Assembly: GCA_964023205.1 (NCBI GenBank)
Contig: OZ026842.1
Location: 3,885,067 to 3,949,066 of the forward strand
Direction: 5' to 3'
DNA: 64,000 nucleotides
Source of the DNA: Lutraria lutraria
Taxonomy: Eukaryota > Mollusca > Bivalvia > Venerida > Mactridae
The first letter of the stretch is position 1, and each line of letters starts with the position of its first letter. Positions 1-12,410 of this stretch are shown piece by piece. The position numbers were made by a program, and so were the translations under genes. Under the pieces are notes generated by a model, which had not been told where the DNA came from, did no database searches, and saw nothing but the letters and a program-made list of their open reading frames with translations.

Positions 1-1139
1 GCGAATGTCACGTGACCTTTACGAAGAAAAACGAACATGGCCGAATTAGCATTATTTTTACTCACATTTGCTTAAATTAAAAAAATTCGTAAAAAAGAAC
101 ATTTATGAATTTTTATGACGTTTTCAAAACAATTGATGCAAACTTTTTTTTGTAGGGCTATCTTATATCATATCATATGATCGCGAAAAGAAACGAAAAT
201 AGACCAAGATATTGCTATTTGTGCATGAGATAGAAAGTAACGAGCAAGCGGATATTTCAGACACTATCTGTGCTTCCATTGCCCAGGAATATTTCGGTGG
301 TTTTCCTACTTAATTTTGCTGAGAATTTGCGATTTGTGCTTGAGACAAAAATATTCTTTTTTCTAGGTCCACATCGTCTTCTGACTGAGTGGAATGTAAC
401 ATTTGAAAATAATCATATATACCTTGGCTATGGAAATCTTTTACTTGATATCCAAAGTTGAACTATACTCCTTAAACCTCCGAAAGCTAGAAATAAACAA
501 GTAAGGTAAACCGAGCAACACTCAATTGCATGCGTCAGTACATCTCACAATGGAGACGTCTCGTTCAGTCACCAACAACGTTTTAAGAACGAATCCATCA
601 TAAAACAACGAAAATAAAATTAAGAAAAGTCATTCTCCTGCATAACCATGATTTATGTGTTAAGTGGGAAACTCAAAGTTTTTAGCATTTGTAGTGAATC
701 TCAAACAATATCAAACAATGGGGAAAACACTGGAATTAAACCACTGTAACCAATTAAACAAATTAATGTAGGCACGCTAATGTTAAGAGCCGCCTTCGAG
801 GCAATTGATAAGTTCGATATACATTTCAACTTAATTTATGCATTATGTTAAATGCCAACCGTAATGAAGGGAAAAAACGTCTTCAAACAAATTTTGTTGT
901 TTGTGTCTATGTGACTTTGATTTATTTGAGAGTGTTTTATTTTCTACGTTTTGTCGTGTCTGTCGGTGTTTGTCAGTTTCATCGGATTGAGAACGTTTTT
1001 TTAATGAGTTAGTTAAACAATATGCCTAAGGCTGTTCGTCCTCCGTCACTGATCGTTTAGAATCAGAATTCGGGAACACTGGTTACGTTAAATGCCTGCT
1101 TGTATATCCCTTTAGATATTCAATTCCTAACTCACTTTT
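1..1139. other. Intergenic, no gene recognised
   Basis: AT-rich sequence with no convincing coding exon. A short open frame at 270-461 is preceded by an acceptor-like ttctag near 366 and could be a stray exon, but it matches no family I recognise and is left uncalled. Confidence 0.5.
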
Positions 1140-1445
1140 TTCTATAAGTGGGGCTGATAGATTTTGAAAATGTTTATAATTTCTATAGGTTTCCATAAAA
1201 GAAAATGATTTACCATGAGATTTTTCTAAAACAATGATATTCCTTTTATTTTTTCCCTTTTACATTTGCATTAAAGTCTACGGGAGTAACCCAGTCACCA
1301 CACAATATCTACAGAAATTAATAGTCTTCTATTTTTCAACAAGGACAATATCTGTTGTTATAAAAATTCAAAATGTGTCAAAAAAAATAAATTACAATAA
1401 CTATTCAAGAAATTATGACTATTGGGCAATACCATTTTTGTAGTA
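1140..1445 (+). repeat. Dispersed repeat, family A copy 1
   Basis: Words such as ctataggtttcca, atgagatttttc, attaatagt/attaatatt and tttttcaacaaggacaa recur in the same order at 20262-20960, and the later part recurs again at 34218-34330. Three diverged copies in 64 kb indicate an interspersed repeat. No coding capacity or clear termini are visible. Confidence 0.6.
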
Positions 1446-1786
1446 CATGTATTAAATGTGTGTGTTGCATTGTGCACACACATCAGAAAAGTATAGTGTA
1501 AGAGATCTTATACTTCAAATACTGTCGAAAACTGGTGCATACTAAATACAATTTTGGTTGGTGAACGAAAGGGTTGACTAGTTAATGCTAGGCTGTTTAT
1601 ATTTTCGCACTTTTTTCTCATATACTATGATAAAAAATCTTATTGGGTTATTTGTTGTTTTATGTTAGAATGTTGCATTTTTTTCCACTGTAAATCTGTT
1701 TTCATAGTCAATTATACATATATTAAATTCATAGTGTACTTAACTAAATAATTTTAAATCAGCAAGATTTTCGATGCGACTTGTGA

Positions 1787-1965
1787 CTTGTAAATCCTGT
1801 GATCAAAGGCCACCCTTGGGAAAGACAAAATTAGGCCTTTATTGACAGATGGCTTTTTTGCAGAGGTCATTTTGTTATATACATGTACATTCAAAGATGT
1901 TTTTTTTTAAAAATGACCTTTACTCACAGGATTGCCTTTATTCGGAGGTGGTCGCTAACACATGC
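1787..1965 (+). repeat. Dispersed repeat, family B copy 1 (GGCCACC type)
   Basis: This is a degenerate palindromic repeat built from aggccacccttgg, aaagacaaaa, ggcctttattgacag and ggtggtcgc. Four similar copies lie at 25871-26043, 27622-27800, 31375-31555 and 43998-44165. It looks like a short non-autonomous element. Confidence 0.65.
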
Positions 1966-2009
1966 TTCACTACATGATACTATGAAGATAGGAATACGAT
2001 TTTGTTTCA

Positions 2010-2290
2010 TGTTTCAACATTATTTCAGTCATCTCGTAGCGGGTAGTTATCCTGACCAGCTCTCCTGGACTTCATTTAGGCCTTAACCAGTACTAACCAT
2101 ATTCTATCCGTAAGCTTCTGCCAAGCTACCCCACATAATTCAGAGGTGGAAGACAATTTAACATAGGATGTAATATCTTCAGTCAAATTTGTCACGGACA
2201 TTGTGAGCCTCGCTCGGGGCTCGAACTCACAACCTCTCAATCAGTAGACGAATGCTCTAACCACTGAGTTAGCCGGGCGGGCTCTAGGAA
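2010..2290 (-). mobile_element. tRNA-derived SINE
   Basis: Read on the minus strand from 2283, the head is tRNA-like. An A-box-like taactcagtggttagagc lies near 2274-2257 and a B-box-like ggttgtgagttcgagccc near 2233-2216, at about tRNA spacing. It cannot fold as a normal tRNA gene with a matched acceptor stem, and an unrelated body of about 200 bp follows. That combination is typical of a SINE with an internal Pol III promoter. The 3' boundary is uncertain. Confidence 0.7.
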
Positions 2291-3859
2291 TGCGAACCCA
2301 ACAAGCATGTGTTTCAACGATTTAAACAAGTGATATTTTGTCAAAAATGAATGTGGACGAATGTGAAAAAATCAAAAGTCTCACATACTGATGTGTATCG
2401 GAGACAGTTATGACATGTATCATTCGACGTTTAAATACAATTAATACACATTTTTTGATAGTCTTATCAGACAGTCATCTCAAATTATATATCAATTGTG
2501 TTGTATATAAATGCTCCAATTTATTACAACTTGAAACAAAACACAAGACATTCATAAAGATAAACATGATGAGGAACAAGTCGTACAAGGTAGTAAATGC
2601 TTAATTAAATATCAATCACGCACGCTTGAATAATCCGTTGCATAAATTGAATAAAAGTCATACTTGAAATATAACTAACCTTGTCAGACGGGGCATGACT
2701 ATGACAATGTAATTGGTGACGGTTAATAAGCCGCCTATTATTTTTTATGTTTGAAGGCCTCGTTTAGTTTCCAAATGTGTTTTGTAGACTTGATTATTGG
2801 CAGTCTTGATAACTAGCGCGATTAAAAAGAGCGCCGTGTCTTTGGTGCTTTGGTGAAAAATGAAAATTGTCATGTTGCACATTACTGACCTTGACGTAAG
2901 TCAACAATTTTCACGAGCTCTACGGATAAAGAATGTGCCGGAGATGCATTTTCTTTACCTGTATATTTAGGATGAAAACTTAATTTCTTTGTCTTAATGC
3001 AAATCGTGATTGATTTGTTACAGTTGCTTGACTGCCATTTTTGTATGTGGGATTTCCTCACTCGAAAACAAACCGCAAACTGTTCATCATTTTAAATGTA
3101 AAATTTACTTAATTAATTTAATAATTAAACAGTTATTTATCAATTCTAATCACATTTTGTGTGTGATTAACGATCACGATTTCATGTTTCCACGAAAATA
3201 AATACAACAAAGGACAAACAGTTTTTGTTTGTTTTTGAACTGATGTAAAATGTTCATCCTTAATATATACGCATAGATCACGGTTCGGACCGAATAAACC
3301 TGCCTAAATATTGATGTGGTCTCATGATAAAGTTGCAATAATGAAGAAATATGTAAATCAGACTTGAAAAAAAGTCATTATAACAGAATTATATTGAGAA
3401 GGTCGCTAAGTTTTGCAATGCCTTTAAAATACGATACATTGTTTTGTACTCCTTGAAATTAGAATATATCTACAACTATTATTTCACTTGTTAAACCAAA
3501 CACAGTCTGTTTGGAATTATAACAACCTTATGTACCTTTATATCATTTTATCAGCATATTAGGTGATGTCTATTTGGGGAGCTTGATTTCCCGATTCACT
3601 TCTTGACATGTTTTACTTTTCAGTTGAATGATATTGCTATATATGGTCATTTTCTTAAAACAGTGAATAAATATGTATCAACTTTAGTTTGTTTTTATTT
3701 TTCCTTCATGACAGCCATACCGAGGTCGAACATTGCTTTAATAATGTTTTCACATAATCATCGAGCACGTGTAAATAAAGATCACTTGTAAACAACTGCA
3801 ACATTTTACTATTCTAAATAAGAGTAGGGATACAAATGCCTGCAGTTCTCTTGTATCTT
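2291..3859. other. Intergenic, no gene recognised
   Basis: AT-rich, with stop codons in all frames and no splice-bounded exon that I can support. Confidence 0.5.
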
Positions 3860-3947
3860 ACCCTCCCTCTCTCTCTCTCTCTCTCTCTCACACTCTCTCT
3901 CTCTGTCTCTCTCTCTGTCTCTCTGTCTCTCTCTCTCTCTGTCTGTC

Positions 3948-3999
<52 letters not shown>

Positions 4000-4055
4000 A
4001 CTCTCTCTCTCTCTGTCTCTCTGTCTCTCTCTCTCTATGTCTCTCTCTCTCTCCC

Positions 4056-4087
<32 letters not shown>

Positions 4088-4109
4088 CCCCTCTCTCTCT
4101 CTCTGTCTC

Positions 4110-4160
<51 letters not shown>
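3860..4160 (+). repeat. CT microsatellite, about 300 bp
   Basis: A (CT)n tract is interrupted by regular gtct, ccct and cact variants. The long Ser/Leu open frame across it is a by-product of the dinucleotide and is not a gene. Confidence 0.97.
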
Positions 4161-4891
4161 GGCGGCACTGGAATGACCATAGCTGTCGAACGGACCATTA
4201 ACAAAAAATGAATAAACATCATATTTTAATAATGCATTGAATATTCACTAGGTAGGTGGAGCTATCGACTGTTTTTGTCTGCGTTGGGGACTGTGTCTTA
4301 AACATAAAAATTAACATGGACGGAAGCGACTCTTCACAGTAAGAATGTGTTTTTGACGATTTTAAAAATGCGTTTAATAGCATGTACCGTGATTGCTTTT
4401 GGTATCAAGTATTAAGAATTATACGTGCTATGTATTCGAACGTCAAGGACCGATTGAAGGGCTGTAAGTCGTAATTAGATTTCTTCGAGGTTCGGCTGGC
4501 TTAAAACAAGGGGAGATAACGTCACTCTTGTATCCAAACTCCTCGCATCGGTAACGTCACGCTTTGCAACTATAACTTTATGTACTGATCAAGGGAAGTA
4601 ACCGCGGCGGGAAGTTTGTCTTGTATGCTTCATTTATTCCTAAGTTATTTGCCGATGGAATTGTTATTCAAGTTAGGTAAATGTCAATCATATCAACAAA
4701 ATACAGTTTGAAAGTGTATATCCTGGAGCTATATCTAACATTCCTATTATTGGCAGAATAATTGTTTGTGTGTGATAAGAATCATACCCAAGTACCTCAA
4801 TTTAGATAATGCATTTTGGAAGGGACATGCATTTTTTATATTTAATAACTGTAAATATAAATGAAAGGGATTTAACTCAAATATCAATAAT
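4161..4891. other. Intergenic
   Basis: No gene seen. It contains aaggggagataac and aagggaagtaac words, which I associate with bivalve interspersed repeats. Confidence 0.45.
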
Positions 4892-4906
4892 CAACATTTA
4901 ATCAGG

Positions 4907-6290
4907 ACTAAGAAAAATGATAATACTCCTTTATGTCCTGAATTAACATTAATGTGGGAGAAAGATATTTTTACTATGTTAGGTGTAAATTTTTCTACCA
5001 ATCTGGATAATATTGTTGAATTGAACTTTAACAAAGGTATAGAGGGTATTACAAACATTTTCAATTGTTTCAATAAAAGAGTATTGACCCCTATTGGAAA
5101 AAATTTTGTAATTAAGTCCTTAGCTTTACCAAAAATTAATCACCTAATCCTGAGCCTACCCACACCCCCAGATAAGATAATTAATAACATACAAAAATTA
5201 TGCTACAATTTTTTATGGAGTGGTGGATCTGATAAAGTTAAAAGAGATTGTATAACACAGGATTATAAAAATGGAGGGTTAAGAATGATAGATATAAAAA
5301 AATTCATAGCAGCACTAAAATGGACTTGGTTGAAAAAGATTTCTCAGAAAAATACAAGATACAGTGATTTCATTCATAGAACATACCCTTTCATTTCAAA
5401 ACTAGCCTCATTTGGAAGCGATTTTTTAAGAAATAAGCTCTCAACAGTAGGTAATATATTTTGGAAAGATGTGTTGCAAAGTATAATCATTTTACAACAT
5501 AATCTCCCAGTTTCTAAAAGCACTTTTCAATTGTCATCTTTGTGGTTAAATAGGCTGTTCAAAATAGGGGGTAATGTTGTCTTTTACAAGAATTATTCGG
5601 ACAAAGGTATAAATTATGTTAATGACCTCCTAGATGATAATGGCCAAATTATGTCATACGACCAATTCAGTATCAAATGGAATGTTAATACGCATTTTTT
5701 ACAATTTAGAGGCCTAATTAATTGTTTTAAAAAAGTTCTGAATACTTATTCAATTCAAACCCCATTGAATAAATCACATTTACCTATTTTCCCCTCAGTT
5801 ATTAAAACTATCTATGGTACTACAAAAGGATGTAGAAGAATTTATGATTGTCTTTTACATAAAACTTCATACAACTAAAATCCCAAAGAAAGTGGATTAC
5901 TGATCTTAGTCTGCATCAAAACTTCAATTGGACTTTTTTTATGATATCCCATTCCATACCACCAAGGATTCAAGTCTCCAATGGCTACAATATAGAATAA
6001 ACCATAGAATATTAGGCACAAACCGGTAGTTAAGTAAAATAGGACTTAAAGATAATGATTTATGTTCATTGTGTAACCAAAATTCAGAAACTATGGTGCA
6101 TTTATTCTTTGAATGTAGATTTGTATCTTGTTTTTGGCATTCCTTCATATCTTGGTTAAATCATACATTCGGTTATTCTATAAACACTTATTCTAAACTA
6201 GATATTCTACTTGGAAATAAGAAATTTGATGTCCCAACTAAAAAAATAAAAATATGTTTTGCTTATAGCTTAACAATTTATTTTTAAATT
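4907..6290 (+). pseudogene. LINE ORF2 C-terminal relic (RT thumb and zf-RVT-like region)
   Basis: The open frame 4952-5878 (308 codons, open upstream to the element start) reads like the post-catalytic part of LINE ORF2. Recognisable segments are LGVNFSTNLDNIVELNFN, LTPIGKNFVIKSLALPKI, LILSLPTPP and TQDYKNGGLRMIDI. The frame then breaks several times. PFHTTKDSSLQWLQYRINHR is readable in a shifted frame at about 5950-6010, and a terminal zinc-finger-like CSLCNQNSETMVHLFFEC follows near 6065-6120. The RT palm motifs (FADD/YADD) are absent because of the 5' truncation. It cannot encode an active product. Confidence 0.88.
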
Positions 6291-7396
6291 TAAACAGAAA
6301 AATATGATACCAAATGTTGACCTCTTTAAGTCAAGGTTTAAAAACCAGTTAATGTGTGAAAAATACCAGGCTTGCAAAAGTGGCACTATGATAAAATTTT
6401 CAAAAACATGGAGAAAATTTTCAGATCTCTGGATATAATCAACAATGATATAGTCATCTTGTATTCATTCTATGTACTAAAGGTACTAAAAGATTCACTT
6501 GTTCCTTCTTTAAAAAAAATAGAATACATATGCTGGAAAACTGTTTTCAGTATCTTTTTCTAACTGTATCAATGTCATTTGAAAGATAACTGTCGACTAC
6601 ACTTACTGTCTTTCTCTCCTCCTTGCACCTTTTTCTTTTACTGAATATGCTAGTATTTTTGTTCTGTATAAATTCAATGAGTCATCTAAAATACCCATGT
6701 GATATATAATTGTCTATTTTTTTTCAGTCTTAAAACACATAACAAGGAAAACGACACTTTGTCAAAAGTACTGTTATTGAAAACTTTTATAGATATATGA
6801 TCTCTGTTACAACTACCTTAATGATAATGATAAATATTAATAATGTGGCAATTGTTTTATTTTTTCATATAATTCAATTATGCATGTTTCTGCTGTAAAA
6901 CTAAGAAATTTGCTTAAGATAATATACACAAAGTTGTTAAGTTATTTTTATTTATAGTCATTATACAGCCCTATGTTTCACCTTAATCACTAGCTCATTA
7001 GGTCGTCATTTGTTATACTAGATATTTTACTTGTCATTTATTTATTTTTCATAACACAAACCTTGTAACTAATAATGAAGTATGGTAATATAATGCTTAA
7101 TTTAAAGCCTATTTTCTTTAAACTTTAATTATTCCTGTCCACAATAACTTTTGTTAAAAAAAAATGAAACTATTTAATAACTAAGCGACTACACACTGTG
7201 TATTAATTTTGATAAGTTGACTTTTCTTCTTTTGTAGTGCATTTGTTACATGATAGTACTGTTATATGTATACAATAATATTGGACAAAAAATTAGACAT
7301 GTTTGCTTTACTATGTACTTTGTATCAAAATAGACTGTTGTATATTACATGTGGAATAGAAAATAAAAATACAAAAAAAACAAACAAAAAAAACAA
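4907..7396 (+). mobile_element. 5'-truncated L1/Tx1-like LINE with 15-bp target-site duplication
   Basis: A non-LTR retrotransposon insertion. The 15-bp word caacatttaatcagg occurs at 4892-4906 and again at 7397-7411, exactly flanking the element. The right end is an A-rich tail (about 7364-7396, a-runs broken by c). The element starts inside the reverse transcriptase ORF, after the catalytic domain, as expected for abortive target-primed reverse transcription. Beyond the coding relic (to about 6290) there is roughly 1.1 kb of AT-rich 3' UTR. The intact duplication gives an unambiguous insertion boundary. Confidence 0.9.
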
Positions 7397-7411
7397 CAAC
7401 ATTTAATCAGG

Positions 7412-8041
7412 CTTAGTATTCCTCTTTCCTATGTAATACATTGTTGTTTATAGTTTTTGCGATCTCGAGCGGGGCATGTTTGAATTAACCAAACTCTGCT
7501 TGAATGGTTAAACAGTGAAATAAAATGTGAGGAAACACTTTATTCTGATAACTTTTAACATCGTGTTTGTTATATTACAGCGAAAGTTTTTGTTAAACTA
7601 TTTTTAGGAAACACTAGATGGTAATAAATACAATGTGATTTTACACATTTTGAAATTCATGTAGCATTTTTTGTCAGATACAGCTTTATACATTTAAACA
7701 TATTGTAATGATTGGGGCTTAGTATTTCATTCCGACAAAAGTCAAATTATGTATGATCTTTAGTAAAAAGGGGACGCTTTAAATCGGAAGAAAAAAATGG
7801 ATTAAATAGTATTCTAATAGAAGTTGTTGACAATTTCAGCTACAGTAGGGTTAAATCAAGGCATATTGCAAGGCCAATGTTTAAAAGATATCAATACATT
7901 ATTCGTTAATACTCTTAACATGAACATTGCTCAATGTGTCACTTACGATTCATAAGATCATGTGACCATAAATATGCATTATGTATACGTCACGAATAAA
8001 GAATATTGAACCTATTAAATATTGAATACTGAATTATACCT
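7412..8041. other. Intergenic, no gene recognised
   Basis: AT-rich sequence without supportable features. Confidence 0.45.
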
Positions 8042-8600
8042 TTTTAAGCCCCCGCCATGAAATGGCGGATGGCATATAGTGTTTACCCTGTCCGTTGGTG
8101 TGTGTGTGACGGATTTTCGTGTCCGGCTCATAACTTTGTCATGCATGATTGGATTTTAAAATAATTTGGCACAAATGTTCAGCATAACAAGACGATGTGT
8201 CATGCGCAAAAAACTGTGTCGCTTGCTCAAAGGTCAAGGTCACAGTTGACATTAAGCATTATATGTATATGTTCGTGTCTGGTTTATAACTCTGTTTTGC
8301 ATGATTGGATTTCGAAATAAACTGGCACAAATGTTCATCATATCTAGACGAGGTGTCCTGCGCATCAACTGTGTCACTTGCTCAAAGGTCCAAGGTCACA
8401 GTGGACGTTAAAAGTTTGTGCATATTATTATGGATATAGTGAAAGTGTATGTTCGTGTCCGGCTTACAAGTTTGTCATGCATGATGTGATTTTGAAATAA
8501 ATTGGCACAAATGTTCATCATATTAAGACGACATATGTCATGCCCAAAACCTGTGTCGCATACTGAAAGGCCAAGGTCACTTAGTGGACACATATATATT
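8042..8600 (+). repeat. Imperfect triplicate repeat, about 170-190 bp unit
   Basis: It begins with gccatgaaatggcggatggc. Three diverged units follow, each containing a version of ttcgtgtccggctcataact, catgcatgattggattt, aaattggcacaaatgttcatcat and a final caaaggtcaaggtcacag, starting near 8118, 8273 and 8453. No coding potential. Confidence 0.8.
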
Positions 8601-8809
8601 TATGTTCATTCCTTACATTAAAATAGTGAATGTACATGTAGTTGTGTGTTTACGACCCTTAGGTGACTTTTACATACATGTCCTATTTGGCGAACTTAAT
8701 ATAAATTCTTATTGATCATAGATAAAGATTCTAAGTAATGTTCCACAGTTCAAAGATGAGAATAAATGTGTTTCTTTGATAAAGCGGAGATGTAATAAGT
8801 AGTGCATAC

Positions 8810-9070
8810 ATGTTGCTAAACACACCATCTGGAGGGGACAGAGATTACCCAAGAGAAGTAGCGGAGGCTAGACATCAGAGAAATCTAGACGAGTTAAATA
8901 TGACAAGAAAATGGTTCTCATAAGGTATCCGGCCATGTCGCATATTGAAGGTGAACTGATCGAAGATAAATTCCCCGATTGGTACAGTGTAATGAATAGA
9001 AATAGACTTGACCAACGGTTACCTGTCAGAAAAAAAGATCACAGTTTGTATTCGGTAAAACAATAAACGA
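8810..9070 (+). pseudogene. LINE ORF1 relic
   Basis: Translation from 8810 gives LLNTPSGGDRDYPREVAEAR. After a frameshift near 8905 the next frame gives VLIRYPAMSHIEGELIEDKF and DWYSVMNRNRLD, ending in a stop near 9066. The pattern (a P-rE-va-aR helix, then a strand-rich RYPA...G-l--DkFPdW segment) is what I recall from ORF1 proteins of mollusc L1/Tx1-like LINEs. It is broken and isolated. The family assignment is from memory and moderate. Confidence 0.55.
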
Positions 9071-9149
9071 TATGGATGCTAATGCGAAAAAAACAGCGAT
9101 AAAAAAGTCCTTAGTGATATTGAAAACAAATCGCGATAACCTGAGAAAG

Positions 9150-9346
9150 AGCAGCTATCATGTAACACACCGCGTGTATCGAATAGTGTTACACAAAGAG
9201 CAACAATCATGTAACACACCGCGTGTATCGAATAGTGTTACACAAAGAACAGCAATCATGTAACACACCGCGTGCATCGAATAGTGTTACACAAAGAGCA
9301 ACAATCACGTAACACACCGCGTGTATCGAATAGTGTTACACAAAGT
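9150..9346 (+). repeat. 49-bp minisatellite, four copies
   Basis: The word tgtaacacaccgcgtgtatc recurs with starts at 9161, 9210, 9259 and 9308, an exact 49-bp period with few substitutions. Each unit carries tgtaacac and gtgttaca arms that can pair into a hairpin. Confidence 0.95.
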
Positions 9347-11046
9347 GAGCAGGTGTGAATAAAAGTGTAAACTCACCTGTTAATAAGGCTAGGCCTTCAA
9401 CTTCGACGACGCCGACCGTACCCCACCACCACGTACCCGAAAATCCTTAAGAACAGGAACAACAGAAAAATCCAATCATAAAAATCCAACTCAAAGTCAA
9501 AGCTCAGCCCTGAACCAGTAAATCCCGACGTGTCCAAGTGTAAAGACAAACAAACGTGTAGTGTTAATAATTCCAAGGTTATTCAAGCAGAACCAAATCG
9601 GCCGAAATATCAAGATCAGATTAGTATATAGGACGTCTGCGAGAGAGAGTATTTGATGATATAAACATGTAAACATATTAAATATATGCATGTTAAATGT
9701 CCAATGACTTTTAATTATTTGCAAGAGATACTCAAAATAAAACGATTAATATATTAATATGAAACAATTGTTTGATAAACACATTTTATTATTTACGGAA
9801 ATCTGGTTTGAGTGATGAATTTTATCCTGATGAAAATGGTTTTAATTCCATCATATTAAATATAAGGTGTTGGAGATGAAAAAGCTTTCGTATATTTTTT
9901 GAGAAACAACTACAAGAAAAGTATTTACAAATATGGAATAGTGTGGCAGAATTGACTTTTTAGTTACTTTTCAACATCTATGATTGATTAGTATTACAAT
10001 AAGTCCAATTTGATTCTTCTTGAATACATTTAATCTAAAGGTATTTTTCCTTCTACACATGTTTATTCAAGCAATCATTAAATAATGTTGTTCAGCTATC
10101 TAGTCATTGGGGTGTCCAAGGTCTATTTATTCACTTGATATACTTAAAATCATATTGTTTAACCATCAGTCTATATATATGTTACACTGTACATGTTTTA
10201 GTACGTAAAATTAAACTAATATAAGTTAGGTTAGGTTAGGATTGTTGCATCATTATTTATTGTTCACCTTGTTTATTATTATCCATAAAACTTGTTTCAG
10301 TTATAAATATTGTGACAACTTATAAATAAATAGAAAGTAAAAGTATCTGTAAACCCAAATACTGTGTCCTTATATTATATTTAGTTATTAGTTAATTCAA
10401 TTAGTAACAGTAGAACCTGTGATTTTGATCCAGTGTTTCACAAGTATACAAAATTGAACTCAAATCTTCAAACCTTTATCAGTGATCAGGTAGTACACTA
10501 ATATACATACAATACATGTTGAACTTCAAGAAAGGTCCATAAAGGAGACATGCGTCCAGTAAGATTGTAAATCTGTTCAATTGCAATACATGTTCTCACT
10601 GTATCGTGCATATTTTCAGGTGCAATGCTTCAATAAATGATAGAAGTACATTTTTAGTGCTTTCATGTGTATACCATTCTAAATTCATGTCCATCTGAGA
10701 TTTTATATTTCTATTCATACAAAGTATTGTATAGCAATCTGTTAATATGTTTTTCTCTTCTGATGATCAAAGTGCCTAGACAAGCGATGCTCTTTCAACT
10801 TGTGACAAACTTACAATTTTAAGGAAACATATATATATATATATATACGTATAAATGCAATATCAAAAATATATATAAAAATAACTAGAAAATTGAAAAA
10901 AAATCTGAGCGGTAGAAAGTTAGATATTTTGTTTATATCTTTTAAGTTTAATATGGTATATTCAATTTAAATATCGAATGCGTATTCTTATTCACCGAGT
11001 GTTTTGAGTGAAACTAGTACAAAGGTACTGATTTTATTCCCTGAAC
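9347..11046. other. Intergenic, no gene recognised
   Basis: Very AT-rich. A short TA microsatellite lies near 10830-10848. No coding exon is supportable. Confidence 0.5.
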
Positions 11047-11082
11047 GGGAAATCTGTTACTATATTTAGTAACAGATTTCCC
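11047..11082. repeat. Perfect 16-bp-arm hairpin
   Basis: gggaaatctgttacta, then a 4-nt tatt loop, then tagtaacagatttccc. The arms match perfectly. Further gggaaa/tttccc palindromic words (gatttcccgatcgggaaat) follow to 11131. The sequence may be the tip of a foldback or MITE. Confidence 0.85.
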
Positions 11083-11794
11083 GGGAAACCCCACTTAGTG
11101 ATTTCCCGATCGGGAAATTTCCCATACTGTCTATCAGAAAACTTGAATGGCACCTTTATTCATTGTTGGCATTTCTTGATTATAAATCCATGTTATAACG
11201 GTCGAGTATGTTTCACTACATCAAATTCGTTTGAAAGTGCCAGGTTTTCACTTCCGCCATTCCCTTTAATGTTCATACTAAGAATCGGTAGTACGCACAG
11301 GATCGACAACACGGTGTTTTCTATTATTCTATTGTCTCTTTCGTTGAATAATCATATCTAATTTATATAAACTAATGACTTGTCAGTGAGCAAAAAGGAA
11401 CGATAATCTTTGTTCTTAATTAAGGAAAGTAGTTCTCCGCGCAAGATGGCGGTCACGTTTTTCTAAGCAGATCTTTCAGTGTTGAAAATTTGATAATAAC
11501 TTAGTTTTAAAAGTGTATCTCATGGATTATATCTATAAGGTGTTAATAAAAGGATGGTAGTGTTTTCGACGATTATTGGTTGGAATTAGTGTAGATACTG
11601 GTGGATTTAACATAGCATCGTCAGATGCCATATGGCTGCCACATTGGATTTTGATTTTTTTTCTTGGTAATCAGCGTGTTTTGTGCTGCTTGACAGTGGA
11701 GAAGTGTAAAAGGTGAAAGCTTATTGCGAAAATAAAATTGTTATGTAGGATAATATATAGTACTAATTTTACTTGTCGTAATTCCTCAAACTAG

Positions 11795-12024
11795 GAACGC
11801 GAGCAACTGGTCAAAAAGTACATCTTCAGTCAACAAGGTTCCGTCACACTATAAGACGTTTTGTATCTTCTGTGATAACGCCATAACGGACACTCTACCA
11901 GCTCTGCAATGCGATAATTGTCGTATCTGGGTATGTCTCACGTGCAGTAAAATGCCCTCTGCTATGCATAATGAACTATCTAAACATGCTGAAGTTGCCT
12001 TGGCATGGAACTGTATTTGTAGAA
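11795..12024 (+). pseudogene. CR1-like ORF1 N-terminal fragment with PHD-like zinc finger
   Basis: Reading 11795-12024 gives FCIFCDNAITDTLPALQCDN, CRIWVCLTCSKMP and finally LAWNCICRT. The CxxC...CxxC...CxxC...CxC cysteine arrangement matches the PHD/esterase-type zinc fingers seen in ORF1 of CR1-clade LINEs. The frame is interrupted at 12025 by unrelated AT-rich sequence, so the fragment is disconnected from the rest of ORF1. In a live element this protein would bind element RNA. Here it is a relic. Confidence 0.65.
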
Positions 12025-12410
12025 CAGTTTATTTATTTATTATCATTCATATTTTAACTATTTCTTAAACATGGTACATAGGAAATATATTACACAAAAT
12101 GGGCATATAAAGTTACAGTGTTCAAACAAAAATATACATGTAAATAAAAAGAAATTACCAAGGACTTATAAAAGGAATTCCTTATTTCCATTGTGGTCCT
12201 TTAAAAAAGTAATGTAAATGGAAAAATGTAAGGAAAATGGAATACAAATTTATCTTAGAGATAATTATTATCACAGAATAAAATTACTATCACAGAATTT
12301 ACACCACTATTTAAGAATTATTGATATTTAAAATGGGTATAAAAACAACTTCAAACATTTGCAAACATGTGGGCTTTGACGGAGGAATTAAACTGGGGGA
12401 GGTTTTTATT

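Noticed and set aside
270..461. Possible single exon with acceptor-like ttctag at about 366
   Set aside because: There is no partner exon nearby and no recognisable domain. Acceptor-like words are common in AT-rich DNA.
2195..2283. tRNA gene on the minus strand
   Set aside because: A and B boxes are present, but the acceptor arms do not pair and a SINE body follows. The same applies to 39660, 60590 and 63525.
3836..4201. Open frame of Ser-Leu repeats, 121 codons
   Set aside because: It is a direct reading of the CT microsatellite.
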